Positions 50,254 through 58,109 of a DNA stretch of 64,000 nt are shown here, piece by piece. A program made the translations under genes and the position numbers. Under the pieces are notes generated by a model. The model saw nothing but the letters and a program-made list of their open reading frames with translations. It did not search any database and was not told the origin of the DNA. The DNA is from JAQWBS01 sp047975765 (GTDB taxonomy: Bacteria; Pseudomonadota; Alphaproteobacteria; RF32; CAG-239): assembly GCA_047975765.1 (NCBI GenBank), contig JBKEEF010000002.1, forward strand, positions 62,001-126,000. The letters are read 5' to 3'. Positions within the stretch are counted from its first letter, which is position 1, and the number at the start of each line of letters is the position of its first letter.

Positions 50254-51171
50254 TTGACCAATAAAAATTTTGATACATGCACCTCTTTCCACCTCGACAA
50301 TGGTGCTTTCTTAGGAAAACTAATTCGTCTAGATGACACAATTAATACCCTTTTGGAAAAACATAAATATCCAGACCAAGTGGCTGCTGTGGTTGCAGAA
50401 TTCACTTCACTTGCAGTTTTGCTTTCAAGTTCCATGAAATACGATGGACTTTTCACACTTCAAACAAAAACTGATGGACCTATTTCTATGGTTGTTGTTG
50501 ATGTAACATCTGAGGGAAAAGTTCGAGCTTATGCAAAATATGATATGGAAAGAATTGAACGCGCCAAAGAGCTTCGTAAAACAACAGATGAAATTGAAGC
50601 CAGCCCATATCTCATTGGTGGTGGATACCTTGCTTTCACCATTGACCAAGGCGATAAAGAACAACTTTATCAAGGTGTTGTTGATATCCAAGGCAAAACA
50701 CTGTCTGAAATTGCGTTGAGATACTTCAAACAATCAGAACAAATTGATACACACCTCAAGCTTTTTTTAAAAATGCCAGATGAAACAAATCCAAAATGGC
50801 AATCTGCAGGTATTATGCTCCAAAAAATTCCACAAAAAGGTGGAAATGTTGAGGAAATTGAAAACTTTGAAGAAATTTGGAGCGAAGCCAAGATTTTCTT
50901 GGAAAGTTTAAAGGATTCTGAAGTGTTTGATACATCATTAGAACCCGAAATTTTGGTTAACAGATTGTATCATGCAAATAAGTTGGTAATAACTGGGGCA
51001 AAAAACTACATTTTCGCTTGCCGTTGTAGTCGAGATAAGTTATTAAATACATTAAGTGGCTTTGATCCAAAAGATATTGAAGAAATGGCTGAAAAAGGTA
51101 AAATTACCGCAACTTGCAGTTTTTGCTCTGAAAAATATGTTTTTGATAAAGGCGAGCTCTCGAAACATTAA
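50254..51171 (+). CDS. hslO: Redox-regulated chaperone Hsp33
   Basis: A 305-residue holdase activated by oxidation and unfolding. The C-terminal zinc centre is intact: C256-x-C258 (FACRCSRDK) and C288-x-x-C291 (TATCSFCSEKYVF). The N-terminal domain has AAVVAEFTSLAVLLSSSMKYDG and the FTIDQGDKEQLYQGVV region. The start is TTG with AAGGAAA about ten bases upstream. It is followed closely by a lipoprotein gene. Confidence 0.94.
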   Translation: MTNKNFDTCTSFHLDNGAFLGKLIRLDDTINTLLEKHKYPDQVAAVVAEFTSLAVLLSSSMKYDGLFTLQTKTDGPISMVVVDVTSEGKVRAYAKYDMERIERAKELRKTTDEIEASPYLIGGGYLAFTIDQGDKEQLYQGVVDIQGKTLSEIALRYFKQSEQIDTHLKLFLKMPDETNPKWQSAGIMLQKIPQKGGNVEEIENFEEIWSEAKIFLESLKDSEVFDTSLEPEILVNRLYHANKLVITGAKNYIFACRCSRDKLLNTLSGFDPKDIEEMAEKGKITATCSFCSEKYVFDKGELSKH

Positions 51172-51189
51172 TTTTGATGGAAGAATAAT

Positions 51190-51816
51190 ATGAACAAATT
51201 TAGCAAAATTATATTAAGCCTCATTTCCTTTTCTCTCATTAGTGCATGCACACTTTCCAAAGATGAAGAAATTGAAAAATTTAATGAACCAAGATACACT
51301 GACAGAGGTCAAATTGAACTCAAAGTGAGCAACATTGAAATTGAATCTGATTTTGTTTCAAAGCTCAGAGCTCCAAATGTTGAGCACCTTTTCCCAATTT
51401 CAATTGAGAAAACTGCAAAATTATGGGCAAGAGACAGACTCAGAGCAGCTGACTATTCTTCTAACAAAAAAGCATACTACATCATCAAGAATGCAAGTGT
51501 GACTGAAGAACTCATTAAATCTGACAAGCCTTTTTCTAAAGACAGAATCAAATATAAAGCAAATTTGAATGTTGTTTTGAGAATTAACGATGGAAACAAT
51601 GCTTCTTCTGCACAAACTGAAATTGAAGTTTGGAGAGAACTCACAATTCCAGCTGATACAACAATTGAAGAAAAAGAAAGATATTGGAATGGAATGGTTA
51701 TCAAATTATTCGATGAATTTGATGTTCGTATGGAACAAAACATTCACCAATATTTGAATATGTATGTTGCAAATGGATCTTCTACTGAAACAAGATATAT
51801 CCAAAGAGCAAACTAA
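51190..51816 (+). CDS. Lipoprotein, unknown function
   Basis: A 208-residue protein with a signal peptide ending in lipobox LISAC (lipidated cysteine at about residue 20). The mature part has alternating strand and helix, a WARDRLRAADYS segment near residue 80 and a WNGMVIKLFDEFD helix near 160. No family I can name with confidence. It lies 18 bp after hslO with GGAAG upstream, so it is likely in the same transcript. A strong terminator follows. Confidence 0.7.
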   Translation: MNKFSKIILSLISFSLISACTLSKDEEIEKFNEPRYTDRGQIELKVSNIEIESDFVSKLRAPNVEHLFPISIEKTAKLWARDRLRAADYSSNKKAYYIIKNASVTEELIKSDKPFSKDRIKYKANLNVVLRINDGNNASSAQTEIEVWRELTIPADTTIEEKERYWNGMVIKLFDEFDVRMEQNIHQYLNMYVANGSSTETRYIQRAN

Positions 51817-51828
51817 AATATCTCAACG

Positions 51829-51864
51829 AAAAAAAAAGAGCTTCTAATTGAGGCTCTTTTTTTA
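51829..51864. terminator. Bidirectional terminator
   Basis: AAAAAAAGAGCTTC pairs with GAGGCTCTTTTTTT around a five-base loop, between the convergent lipoprotein and apaG genes. Confidence 0.88.
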
Positions 51865-51871
51865 ATCTATT

Positions 51872-52258
51872 TTAATTCATCAAAACGAAGGAAGATTCTT
51901 TACTACGAAACATAAGTGTTGGCATTTTAACTTCTTTAACGTCATTTTCTTTTCTAACATGACAAACACCATAGAAAACCATTTCAGAAGAGCACAGAGG
52001 CATCATATCTGTATATTCAAAGCTTTCTCCAGGCTCAAGTTCTGGAAGCTCTCCCTTGAAGCCCTCAGAACTATCATTATAGATATTTCCTTTGGCATCT
52101 GTAACATTCCAATTTTTTCCTAAAAGTTGAATTTTTTGATCTGAATTATTTTCAATACAGAAATAATAACCACACAAATTATCCTCTTCTAAAACGACAG
52201 GATAAGCAGAAATATCAATTCCTTCTTGACTTGAAAAAAGTTCATCCATTTCAAACAT
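51872..52258 (-). CDS. apaG: ApaG domain protein
   Basis: A 128-residue protein with an FN3-like ApaG fold: CIENNSDQKIQLLGKNW, TDAKGNIYN, then PELEPGESFEYTDM near residue 85. ApaG proteins are linked to cobalt/magnesium resistance and bind pyrophosphate, but their role is unsettled. AAGG lies about nine bases before the ATG. It stands alone between a terminator and a NADAR gene. Confidence 0.85.
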   Translation of the reverse strand: MFEMDELFSSQEGIDISAYPVVLEEDNLCGYYFCIENNSDQKIQLLGKNWNVTDAKGNIYNDSSEGFKGELPELEPGESFEYTDMMPLCSSEMVFYGVCHVRKENDVKEVKMPTLMFRSKESSFVLMN

Positions 52259-52365
52259 TCATTTTTACCTTTTGTTAACTCTTTATGAGTCTAGGATTAA
52301 ATAATGTTCGACTGATTCGCAAGCTGAGTCTGTCTTTTCAACAGTTTTATGCACAACAAAGAATC

Positions 52366-52836
52366 TTATTTCAGCAACTTAGCCCTTATTTGCATCAAAA
52401 TTTTCCCGAGATGATTTTCTCCAGCACCAGATTCCATATCGATTCCCCAATAAGTGTCACCCCAATCATTTCCCTCTTCAAGAAGGCAATTCCCAGTTTG
52501 CAATAGCAAATGAGAAAGCTCAGATGAACCATAAAATTTTTGTTCAACTAAATTTTTCATAATTTGATATTTAATATCCTGCCAATCTGGACGCACTTCA
52601 TCTCGTCTTTCGTCCCAATATGATTTGGTTTCATAGGGCGACATTTTCACCATTTGCTTTTGCAAAGAAACATCTAAAGATTTGGCTGTTTGATAAGCAT
52701 TTTCGACACAATCAAATTCGATGTCATTATAAATAACAGAAACATGATGAGCAAATTTTGATCCATCTTTTTTGTATGGATAAAAATTAGAAAGAAATCT
52801 AGTTTCTGACAGTGTAAATGTTTCAATTTTTTTCAT
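52366..52836 (-). CDS. NADAR family protein (YbiA-like)
   Basis: A 156-residue protein of the NADAR/YbiA family, N-glycosidases acting on ADP-ribose-type or riboflavin-pathway intermediates. Family blocks are present: FLSNFYPY near residue 15, CVENAYQTAKS near residue 43, and GNDWGDTYWGIDM near residue 122. GGGAA precedes the ATG at 52836. Related enzymes can reverse ADP-ribosylation of nucleic acid bases, but no ADP-ribosyltransferase partner is adjacent here. Confidence 0.88.
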   Translation of the reverse strand: MKKIETFTLSETRFLSNFYPYKKDGSKFAHHVSVIYNDIEFDCVENAYQTAKSLDVSLQKQMVKMSPYETKSYWDERRDEVRPDWQDIKYQIMKNLVEQKFYGSSELSHLLLQTGNCLLEEGNDWGDTYWGIDMESGAGENHLGKILMQIRAKLLK

Positions 52837-52903
52837 TTCAATTTCCCAAACGTAAAAAAGGGAACTTTTTACGGCCCCCTTTTTTCCAAAACTTTCATAA
52901 GAA

Positions 52904-53407
52904 TTATTTAGAAAGAATGTCTAAAAGTTTCTTAGTTGCATCTATTGCTGAAATTTTTTCGCAAACAGCCACTTCATTTGCAAGTCTATCTAAAGCTTGT
53001 TCATAAATTTGACGTTCACTATAAGATTGCTCAGCAAGATTATCATTTCTATGTAAATCTCTCACAACTTCAGCAATAAAAGTCGGATTGCCAGAATTGA
53101 TCTTATTTTCATATTCTTGAGCTCTTCTAGACCACATAATTTTCTTAACTTTCGCTTTTCCTTTAAGAATAGTCAAAGCATCTGTCATTACACCAGAATC
53201 AGAAATTCTGCGAAGACCAATGTCTTCTGCTTTAGCCATAGGAATGCGCAAAGTCATTTTATCTTTATCAAAATTAACCACAATCAGTTCCAACTCCGTT
53301 CCTGCGACTTGCTGCTTAGCAATATCAGAAACCTTTCCAACACCATGAGCCGGATAAACAACAAAATCACCAGGGTTAAATTTTATAGAAGAAACTTTCT
53401 TATTCAT
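52904..53407 (-). CDS. CarD-like transcriptional regulator
   Basis: A 167-residue RNA polymerase-binding protein. The N-terminal Tudor-like domain is clear (FNPGDFVVYPAHGVGKV near residues 10-26), followed by a helical DNA-interacting C-terminal domain with KKIMWSRRAQEYENKINSG. CarD proteins stabilise open promoter complexes, particularly at rRNA and housekeeping promoters, and are general in alphaproteobacteria. Monocistronic. Confidence 0.94.
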   Translation of the reverse strand: MNKKVSSIKFNPGDFVVYPAHGVGKVSDIAKQQVAGTELELIVVNFDKDKMTLRIPMAKAEDIGLRRISDSGVMTDALTILKGKAKVKKIMWSRRAQEYENKINSGNPTFIAEVVRDLHRNDNLAEQSYSERQIYEQALDRLANEVAVCEKISAIDATKKLLDILSK

Positions 53408-53521
53408 GACTTTCCTTTACAATGATTAAAATTAAAACGATTATCATTTCCCAACAAAGACGGAGTATACCACAAAATTGAGGTCTAATCTAGACAAATT
53501 TTAAGAAATTTTCAGAAAATT

Positions 53522-53992
53522 CTATTTTTTGATGAAAATATTGGTCTGACGCATCGCTTCTCCTAAGACCATCGTTGCAGAAACAGCAACATTTATGGAA
53601 CGAGCATGCTCTGTCATCGGAATTGTCACACGGGCATCTACCGTTTCATGTACGGACTGAGGGACACCAGCGCTTTCACGTCCTAAAAGCAAAACATCAT
53701 TTGCTTCAAATTTGAAATCAAAATAAGGTAAATCTGTTTTTGTCGTCAAAAGAACAAGTCTTCCATATTTTTCTGGATTCGCATGAGCATAACCAAGGAA
53801 CTCAGACCAAGAGTCATGACGCTTGTATGTCACCAAATGAAGATAATCCATTCCTGCTCGTTTTAGATTCGCCTCAGAAAATACAAAACCGCATGGTTCG
53901 ATAATATCCAATTCAATTCCCAAACAAGCTCCTAAACGGAGTAGAGTCCCCGTATTTTGAGGAATATCTGGTTGATAAAGCGCTAATCTCAT
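53522..53992 (-). CDS. trmL: tRNA (cytidine(34)-2'-O)-methyltransferase
   Basis: A 156-residue SPOUT methyltransferase that modifies the wobble base of tRNA-Leu isoacceptors. The family N-terminus LYQPDIPQNTGTLLRLGACLG, described in part, and the knotted SAM site (LLGRESAGVP near residue 103, IPMTEHARSINVAVSATM near 125) are intact. It stands alone, with a palindromic element upstream at 54032-54112. Confidence 0.94.
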   Translation of the reverse strand: MRLALYQPDIPQNTGTLLRLGACLGIELDIIEPCGFVFSEANLKRAGMDYLHLVTYKRHDSWSEFLGYAHANPEKYGRLVLLTTKTDLPYFDFKFEANDVLLLGRESAGVPQSVHETVDARVTIPMTEHARSINVAVSATMVLGEAMRQTNIFIKK

Positions 53993-54031
53993 TTGTTTTG
54001 ACCTTATTATAAGAAAATTTTTAACAGAGAA

Positions 54032-54112
54032 TAGTTATGCTGTGAAGTGACTTTTGAACGAAATATAGAGCTTAAACTACACGAGTAAAAAAATTACAAG
54101 CGTGATAAACTA
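54032..54112. repeat. Palindromic element copy (ychF 3' region)
   Basis: Contains GAAGTGACTTTTGAACGA (54044-54061), a TATAG to CTACA inner stem (54064-54068 and 54077-54081, one mismatch), then CGAG and an AT arm ending CAAGCGTG. The 18-mer matches those at 57928 and 58034. It lies immediately past the ychF stop. Confidence 0.65.
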
Positions 54113-55225
54113 TTATCTGTTAAAAAGAAAGTGCATCACGTCGCCATCTTGAACGATATATTCTTTACCTTCAGAACGCATCTTGCCGTTTTCTTTGGCT
54201 CCCGCTTCACCATTAAACTTGACAAAATCTTCATAAGCTATTGTTTCTGCTCTAATGAACCCTTTTTCGAAGTCAGTGTGAATCACACCTGCACATTGTG
54301 GTGCTTTGAAGCCTTTAAGGAACGTCCACGCACGAACTTCTTTAACACCGCAAGTGAAATAGGTTTGAAGCCCGAGCAAATCATATCCTTCACGAATAAT
54401 TTTTGCCAAACCTGTTTCTTCCAAACCAAGCGCAGAAAGAAATTCTTGTTTTTCTTCATCTGATTCTAACTGAGCTACTTCAGATTCGATTGCGGCAGAA
54501 ATAATCACTGCTTTCGCATTTTCAGATTTAGCTTTTGCCATCACAACTTCAGAGAACTTGTTCCCTGCTGCCGCAGATTCTTCATCCACATTACAAACAT
54601 AGAGAACTGGTTTTGATGTCAAGAGTTGAAGCATTTTATATTGCTTATAAGCATCTTTTTCAGCCTCATCAGGAGCCGCTACTCTTGCTGGCTTACCTTC
54701 TTGTAAAGCTTTCACAATTGGCTCAATCACAGATACTTGAAGCTGAGCCTCTTTATCACCACCAGATTTTGCTTTCTTTTGAAGTTGCTCAAAGCGACGC
54801 TCCAAAGATTCTAGATCCGCAATCATCAATTCTGTTTCAACAATTTCAGCATCTCTAATTGGGTCAACGCCACCTTCAACGTGCGTGATATTTCCGTCTT
54901 CAAAACAACGAAGAACATGAATAATTGCATCTGTTTCACGAATATTTGCCAAGAACTTATTACCCAAACCTTCCCCACGAGAAGCACCTTTTACAAGCCC
55001 TGCAATATCAACAAATTCCAAAAAGGTTGGTTGAACAGCCTGAGGTTTGACAATCCCAGTCAAAACATCTAGGCGACTATCAGGAACAGCCACACGTCCA
55101 GTATTTGGCTCAATCGTACAAAACGGAAAATTCGCAGCTTGTGCCGCAATCGTTTGTGTAAGCGCATTAAACAAAGTAGATTTACCAACGTTAGGAAGCC
55201 CAACGATTCCACAATTAAAACCCAT
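54113..55225 (-). CDS. ychF: Redox/ribosome-associated GTPase-ATPase YchF
   Basis: A 370-residue Obg-family P-loop protein. G1 GLPNVGKST lies at residues 8-16, then DIAGLVKGASRGEGLGN near 72, and the C-terminal TGS-like domain with YFTCGVKEVRAW and IHTDFEKGFIRAE. It binds ATP in preference to GTP and associates with ribosomes. The hairpin at 55232-55263 lies directly before its start, and its AGGAG is in that hairpin. Confidence 0.97.
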   Translation of the reverse strand: MGFNCGIVGLPNVGKSTLFNALTQTIAAQAANFPFCTIEPNTGRVAVPDSRLDVLTGIVKPQAVQPTFLEFVDIAGLVKGASRGEGLGNKFLANIRETDAIIHVLRCFEDGNITHVEGGVDPIRDAEIVETELMIADLESLERRFEQLQKKAKSGGDKEAQLQVSVIEPIVKALQEGKPARVAAPDEAEKDAYKQYKMLQLLTSKPVLYVCNVDEESAAAGNKFSEVVMAKAKSENAKAVIISAAIESEVAQLESDEEKQEFLSALGLEETGLAKIIREGYDLLGLQTYFTCGVKEVRAWTFLKGFKAPQCAGVIHTDFEKGFIRAETIAYEDFVKFNGEAGAKENGKMRSEGKEYIVQDGDVMHFLFNR

Positions 55226-55231
55226 ATTAAA

Positions 55232-55263
55232 AAAACTCCTAAATTCTATAATTTAGGAGTTTT
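55232..55263 (-). terminator. Hairpin immediately upstream of ychF, containing its Shine-Dalgarno
   Basis: On the minus strand AAAACTCCTAAATT pairs with AATTTAGGAGTTTT around a four-base loop, followed by T residues and then the ychF ATG. It can end the transcript of the orphan gene at 55292, and its right arm supplies the ychF AGGAG. Confidence 0.75.
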
Positions 55264-55289
55264 ATATAGCATAAACAAAAGATTTTCAA
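55263..55289 (-). promoter_or_regulatory. Possible ychF promoter
   Basis: TTGAAA (55284-55289) and an extended -10 TGCTATATA (TATATA at 55263-55268) with a 15-bp spacer. Transcription would start within the hairpin at 55232-55263. Confidence 0.4.
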
Positions 55290-55291
55290 CC

Positions 55292-55879
55292 TCAATATTG
55301 AAAGAGTTCTTTTTCTATTAGAACATAACGTTCCAAAGCAAGAGGAGAGGGAATGATCTCAAACTTTTTTTCATGAAAAAAGGCAACAAGTTTTTCCCAA
55401 TATTCAATATCTTTTTTTGCTTTTTCAAAGAAATGATAAATGGAGCGATGAAACCGTTCATCTTTGACCATTCTTTCCCAAATACTAAACTTAACATCCT
55501 TGGCTCTGTACTGAACAAGCCCATAAATTAAGTTGGTTCTCTTATCAAGAAAATAGTTTAAAACATCATGTTGATATTCTTCCTTAGACATTTTCTTGCA
55601 GCTCTTAAAAAAAGCATCACATACATGACCACGGTTATTGACCTCAGTCATGAGAGCTTCTTCTTCACAAATTTTTTCTGCATATATACCGACAATAAAT
55701 GCATCATCCTCTCTAGAATTGCACAAAATAACATTTTTGATGTCAGTTATTTTACATGGCTTTAAGTTGTTTTTACGATGAACAAATTCTTTCATTTCAT
55801 GAAATTCTATGCTCTTATCAGGTGGAACACGTTTGGCCTTTCTTATAAAACTGAAAAATCGAAACATTCTCATAATCAT
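55292..55879 (-). CDS. Hypothetical protein (195 residues)
   Basis: No family recognised. A basic N-terminus (RKAKRVPPDK) leads into a mixed region with VILCNSREDDAFIVGIYAE and then mostly charged helix (RFHRSIYHFFEKAKKDIEYWEKL). Two cysteines at MTEVNNRGHVCDAF and SCKKM are unpaired with any motif. No Shine-Dalgarno precedes the ATG; the leader has TTTATTAATC. It sits between pth and ychF, which are usually adjacent, with its own downstream terminator, so it looks inserted. Confidence 0.6.
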   Translation of the reverse strand: MIMRMFRFFSFIRKAKRVPPDKSIEFHEMKEFVHRKNNLKPCKITDIKNVILCNSREDDAFIVGIYAEKICEEEALMTEVNNRGHVCDAFFKSCKKMSKEEYQHDVLNYFLDKRTNLIYGLVQYRAKDVKFSIWERMVKDERFHRSIYHFFEKAKKDIEYWEKLVAFFHEKKFEIIPSPLALERYVLIEKELFQY

Positions 55880-55936
55880 TTGTCTTAAGATTAATAAATA
55901 AAAAATAATAAATTTAGAACTTCAATATATTACATA

Positions 55937-56509
55937 TTACTTTTTTGTCAACATTCCCAACTTGTTTGAAAACTTATCCATTCCATCCTTGAGAAGAATA
56001 TCAATATTTTCAGAAATGATTTCTATATTTTTTCCAATTTCATCTTCTTCAACCTTAGAAAGCTTACCAAGAACATGATTGATAACCTTGTCACCTTTGC
56101 CATTAGGATAGCCGATTCCCACACGAATACGATTATAATTTGGGGTAATATGCGCATCTAAACTTTTCAAGCCATTATGACCGCCTGCTCCACCACCTAT
56201 TTTTGCTTTCATCTGCCCCAAAACAAGATCTAGGTCATCATGAACTACAATTACATTTTCTGGCAAAATTTTATAGAATAAAGCAGCTTTCACCACAGAA
56301 TTTCCTGAAAGATTCATATAAGTTTGTGGCTTGAGAAGATAGCATTTTTCTCCAGCAATTTTTCCTTCACTAATCAAACCATCAAATTTGGATTTGAATG
56401 TACCAAAAGAATATTTATCTGCCAAAGCATCAACAACCATAAAGCCTACATTATGACGCGTATTTTGATATTCTGCTCCAGGGTTTCCTAAACCAACAAT
56501 TAAAAACAT
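55937..56509 (-). CDS. pth: Peptidyl-tRNA hydrolase
   Basis: A 190-residue enzyme that releases tRNA from drop-off peptidyl-tRNA. The catalytic histidine lies in NTRHNVGFMVVD near residue 20, the conserved KPQTYMNLSG near 63, and HDDLDL and GGGAGGHNGLKSL downstream. The ATG at 56509 has AAGGAGAA; the 18 upstream codons belong to no known family N-terminus. Confidence 0.97.
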   Translation of the reverse strand: MFLIVGLGNPGAEYQNTRHNVGFMVVDALADKYSFGTFKSKFDGLISEGKIAGEKCYLLKPQTYMNLSGNSVVKAALFYKILPENVIVVHDDLDLVLGQMKAKIGGGAGGHNGLKSLDAHITPNYNRIRVGIGYPNGKGDKVINHVLGKLSKVEEDEIGKNIEIISENIDILLKDGMDKFSNKLGMLTKK

Positions 56510-56560
56510 TTTGTTCTCCTTCTTTGTTTGAAACATATAAAAAAACCTATGATTTGGCAA

Positions 56561-56597
56561 CAAAAAAAGGTTGATGCATAAAACACCAACCTTTTTC
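56561..56597. terminator. Terminator between the orphan at 56605 and pth
   Basis: AAAAAAGGTTG-TG pairs with CA-CCAACCTTTTT around a CATAAAA loop. It closes the orphan's transcript before pth. Confidence 0.8.
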
Positions 56598-56604
56598 GAA
56601 AGAT

Positions 56605-57123
56605 TTAGAAATCCAAGTCTTCTCCGACAATAAAAGCACCAAAGAATGGAATAGACCAGACATCAACCTCAATTTTGCTTCCAATCACATGCCATGACGT
56701 ATCTCTCATCACACAGTTGAACTTTCTACAGTCCTGAAAAATATATCCTTTAAGATTATAATATTTTTCTTCTCGATTTTGAACATCCGTAACAACAAAC
56801 ATATATTTTTTGCTTTTTAAAATGTTTTTTTGCTTCATATAAAGCACCCAAACCGGACAAAGCAAAAAGATTGAAACACAAAGGGCAGACAAAATAGAAG
56901 GACCATCAGCTGCAAAAGCCTTAACAGGTACAAAAAAACTAAGCGCAATCGCAATAACATGAATAGTTGTTGAAATTGGTAACCAATAAGAAAAAGCCCT
57001 AAAACTCAGTTTAATAGCTCTTTGCCGTTCATCTTTGTCATTATAAATGATAAAAAGAGTAAAACAAATTGCAACATTGATAACAGATAACCATGCTACA
57101 AATTCAAAATATAAATCTTCCAT
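56605..57123 (-). CDS. Hypothetical membrane protein, paralogue A
   Basis: A 172-residue protein with four spans in its N-terminal two-thirds (about residues 8-28, 44-66, 74-93) and a C-terminal beta-rich cytoplasmic domain ending in DVWSIPFFGAFIVGEDL. Its neighbour at 57244 shares the same plan, the FVxW start, YMKQK after the last span, and the DV(W/L)SIPFFGAF end, so the two are a tandem duplication. No Shine-Dalgarno. It has its own promoter (57168-57195) and terminator. Unknown function. Confidence 0.65.
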   Translation of the reverse strand: MEDLYFEFVAWLSVINVAICFTLFIIYNDKDERQRAIKLSFRAFSYWLPISTTIHVIAIALSFFVPVKAFAADGPSILSALCVSIFLLCPVWVLYMKQKNILKSKKYMFVVTDVQNREEKYYNLKGYIFQDCRKFNCVMRDTSWHVIGSKIEVDVWSIPFFGAFIVGEDLDF

Positions 57124-57167
57124 TTTTATGGTTTTAAATAAATACTAATAATTATGATATGGAGATA

Positions 57168-57195
57168 AATATACAACTTTTTAGACAAAAATCAA
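57168..57195 (-). promoter_or_regulatory. Promoter of paralogue A
   Basis: On the minus strand TTGATT (57190-57195) and TATATT (57168-57173) with a 16-bp spacer, giving a leader of about 38 nt that contains TAATTATTAGTATTTATT. Confidence 0.5.
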
Positions 57196-57231
57196 CAAAA
57201 AAAGGCTGATGTAAAGACATCAACCTTTTAG
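57195..57231 (-). terminator. Terminator of paralogue B
   Basis: AAAAGGCTGATGT pairs with ACATCA-ACCTTTT around four bases; sequence resembles the terminator at 56561-56597, in line with duplication of the whole unit. Confidence 0.78.
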
Positions 57232-57243
57232 TCTTCAAAAAAT

Positions 57244-57771
57244 TTAGGAATCCAAATGCTCTCTAACCTTAAAAGCTCCAAAAAATGGAATGGATAAAAC
57301 ATCAACCTTAAATGAGTATCCTACTGCATATTTTCTAACAGATTCCATCTCACAGTCATATTCTTTAGAATCCTGAGTGATATATCCCTTGAATTTATAT
57401 CGCCCCATACCCAAATCTTGAACTTCTTCTAGCCTGAACCAATATTCCTTGCTTTTAAAAACACGCTTCTGTTTCATGTAAAAAAAACAAATTGGAATAA
57501 AGAATAAAGCAGAAAAGCATAAAGCAACTAAAAAAGAAATATTAAATGAACCACTTGTTATCAAAGCATTTATCTCTATACAAAACCCTAGTACAGCGGC
57601 AATAATATGCATTGCTATTGTAAATGGTAACCACAAGAAAAAAAGCCTAAAACAGGAATTCACTTTCACTGAACGTTCATAATCCATGGCATAACAAATG
57701 AGAATAGCGATACTCACAAAAAAATTAATTGAAAATATCCATCCTACAAAATTAAAATATAAGTTTTCCAT
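57244..57771 (-). CDS. Hypothetical membrane protein, paralogue B
   Basis: A 175-residue paralogue of the protein at 56605-57123: MENLYFNFVGW start, four hydrophobic spans in the first 110 residues, FYMKQKRVFKSKEYWF after them, and a C-terminal DVLSIPFFGAFKVREHL. I use the ATG at 57771, which aligns with its paralogue; eight upstream codons are unsupported. No Shine-Dalgarno; the leader has ATTATTAGTGTTTATT, like that of paralogue A. Inserted between rplY and pth. Confidence 0.65.
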   Translation of the reverse strand: MENLYFNFVGWIFSINFFVSIAILICYAMDYERSVKVNSCFRLFFLWLPFTIAMHIIAAVLGFCIEINALITSGSFNISFLVALCFSALFFIPICFFYMKQKRVFKSKEYWFRLEEVQDLGMGRYKFKGYITQDSKEYDCEMESVRKYAVGYSFKVDVLSIPFFGAFKVREHLDS

Positions 57772-57852
57772 ATTTTTTTTATTTTTAATAAACACTAATA
57801 ATATTTTTTGAATTTAAAGTATAAGTCAAAACCCCACGCGAATCAACCAACT

Positions 57853-57883
57853 AAAAAGAGAACCTTATTTAAGGTTCTCTTTT
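57853..57883. terminator. Bidirectional hairpin, first of a duplicated pair
   Basis: AAAGAGAACCTT pairs with AAGGTTCTCTTT around a four-base loop. Confidence 0.75.
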
Positions 57884-57927
57884 GTAATCCATAAAGATAT
57901 TATAATCTTGGTAAAGGCTTGTGCTAC

Positions 57928-57975
57928 GAAGTGGTTTTTGAGTGATGTTTACAAAAGAGTAAATGAACGAAAAAG
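57928..57975. repeat. Palindromic element copy (rplY 3' region, distal)
   Basis: GAAGTGGTTTTTGAGTGA (57928-57945), inner stem GTTTAC (57947-57952) and GTAAAT (57959-57964) around AAAAGA, then GAACGAAAAA. Confidence 0.7.
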
Positions 57976-57998
57976 AGAGCCTCAAAAGGCTCTCTTTT
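57970..57998. terminator. Bidirectional hairpin, second of a duplicated pair; likely rplY terminator
   Basis: AAAAGAGAGCC pairs with GGCTCTCTTTT around a six-base loop. It is 115 bp from, and closely similar to, the hairpin at 57853-57883. Confidence 0.82.
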
Positions 57999-58033
57999 CT
58001 AATCTATAAAGATTTGGTATGTTGATTTAGTGC

Positions 58034-58088
58034 GAAGTGTTTTTTAAGCGACGTGTACAAATCAGTACACGAGAGAAAAAAGCACAAG
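58034..58088. repeat. Palindromic element copy (rplY 3' region, proximal)
   Basis: GAAGTGTTTTTTAAGCGA (58034-58051), inner stem GTGTAC (58053-58058) and GTACAC (58065-58070) around AAATCA, then GAGAG and an AAAAAAGCAC arm that pairs with the left side. Confidence 0.72.
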
Positions 58089-58109
58089 CAATAAATAACA
58101 GAGCAAGTC

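Larger units (their letters stand above)
57772..58109. other. Intergenic region made of two tandem palindromic units
   Basis: This 338-bp spacer between paralogue B and rplY holds hairpin 57853-57883, a palindromic element (57928-57975), hairpin 57970-57998 and a second palindromic element (58034-58088). A 28-bp segment is repeated at 57873-57900 and 57988-58015 with 24 identities. No gene is visible. Confidence 0.7.

Noticed and set aside
52285..52506. Plus-strand 73-codon frame opposite the NADAR gene
   Set aside because: Largely antisense to a conserved gene and without a ribosome-binding site.
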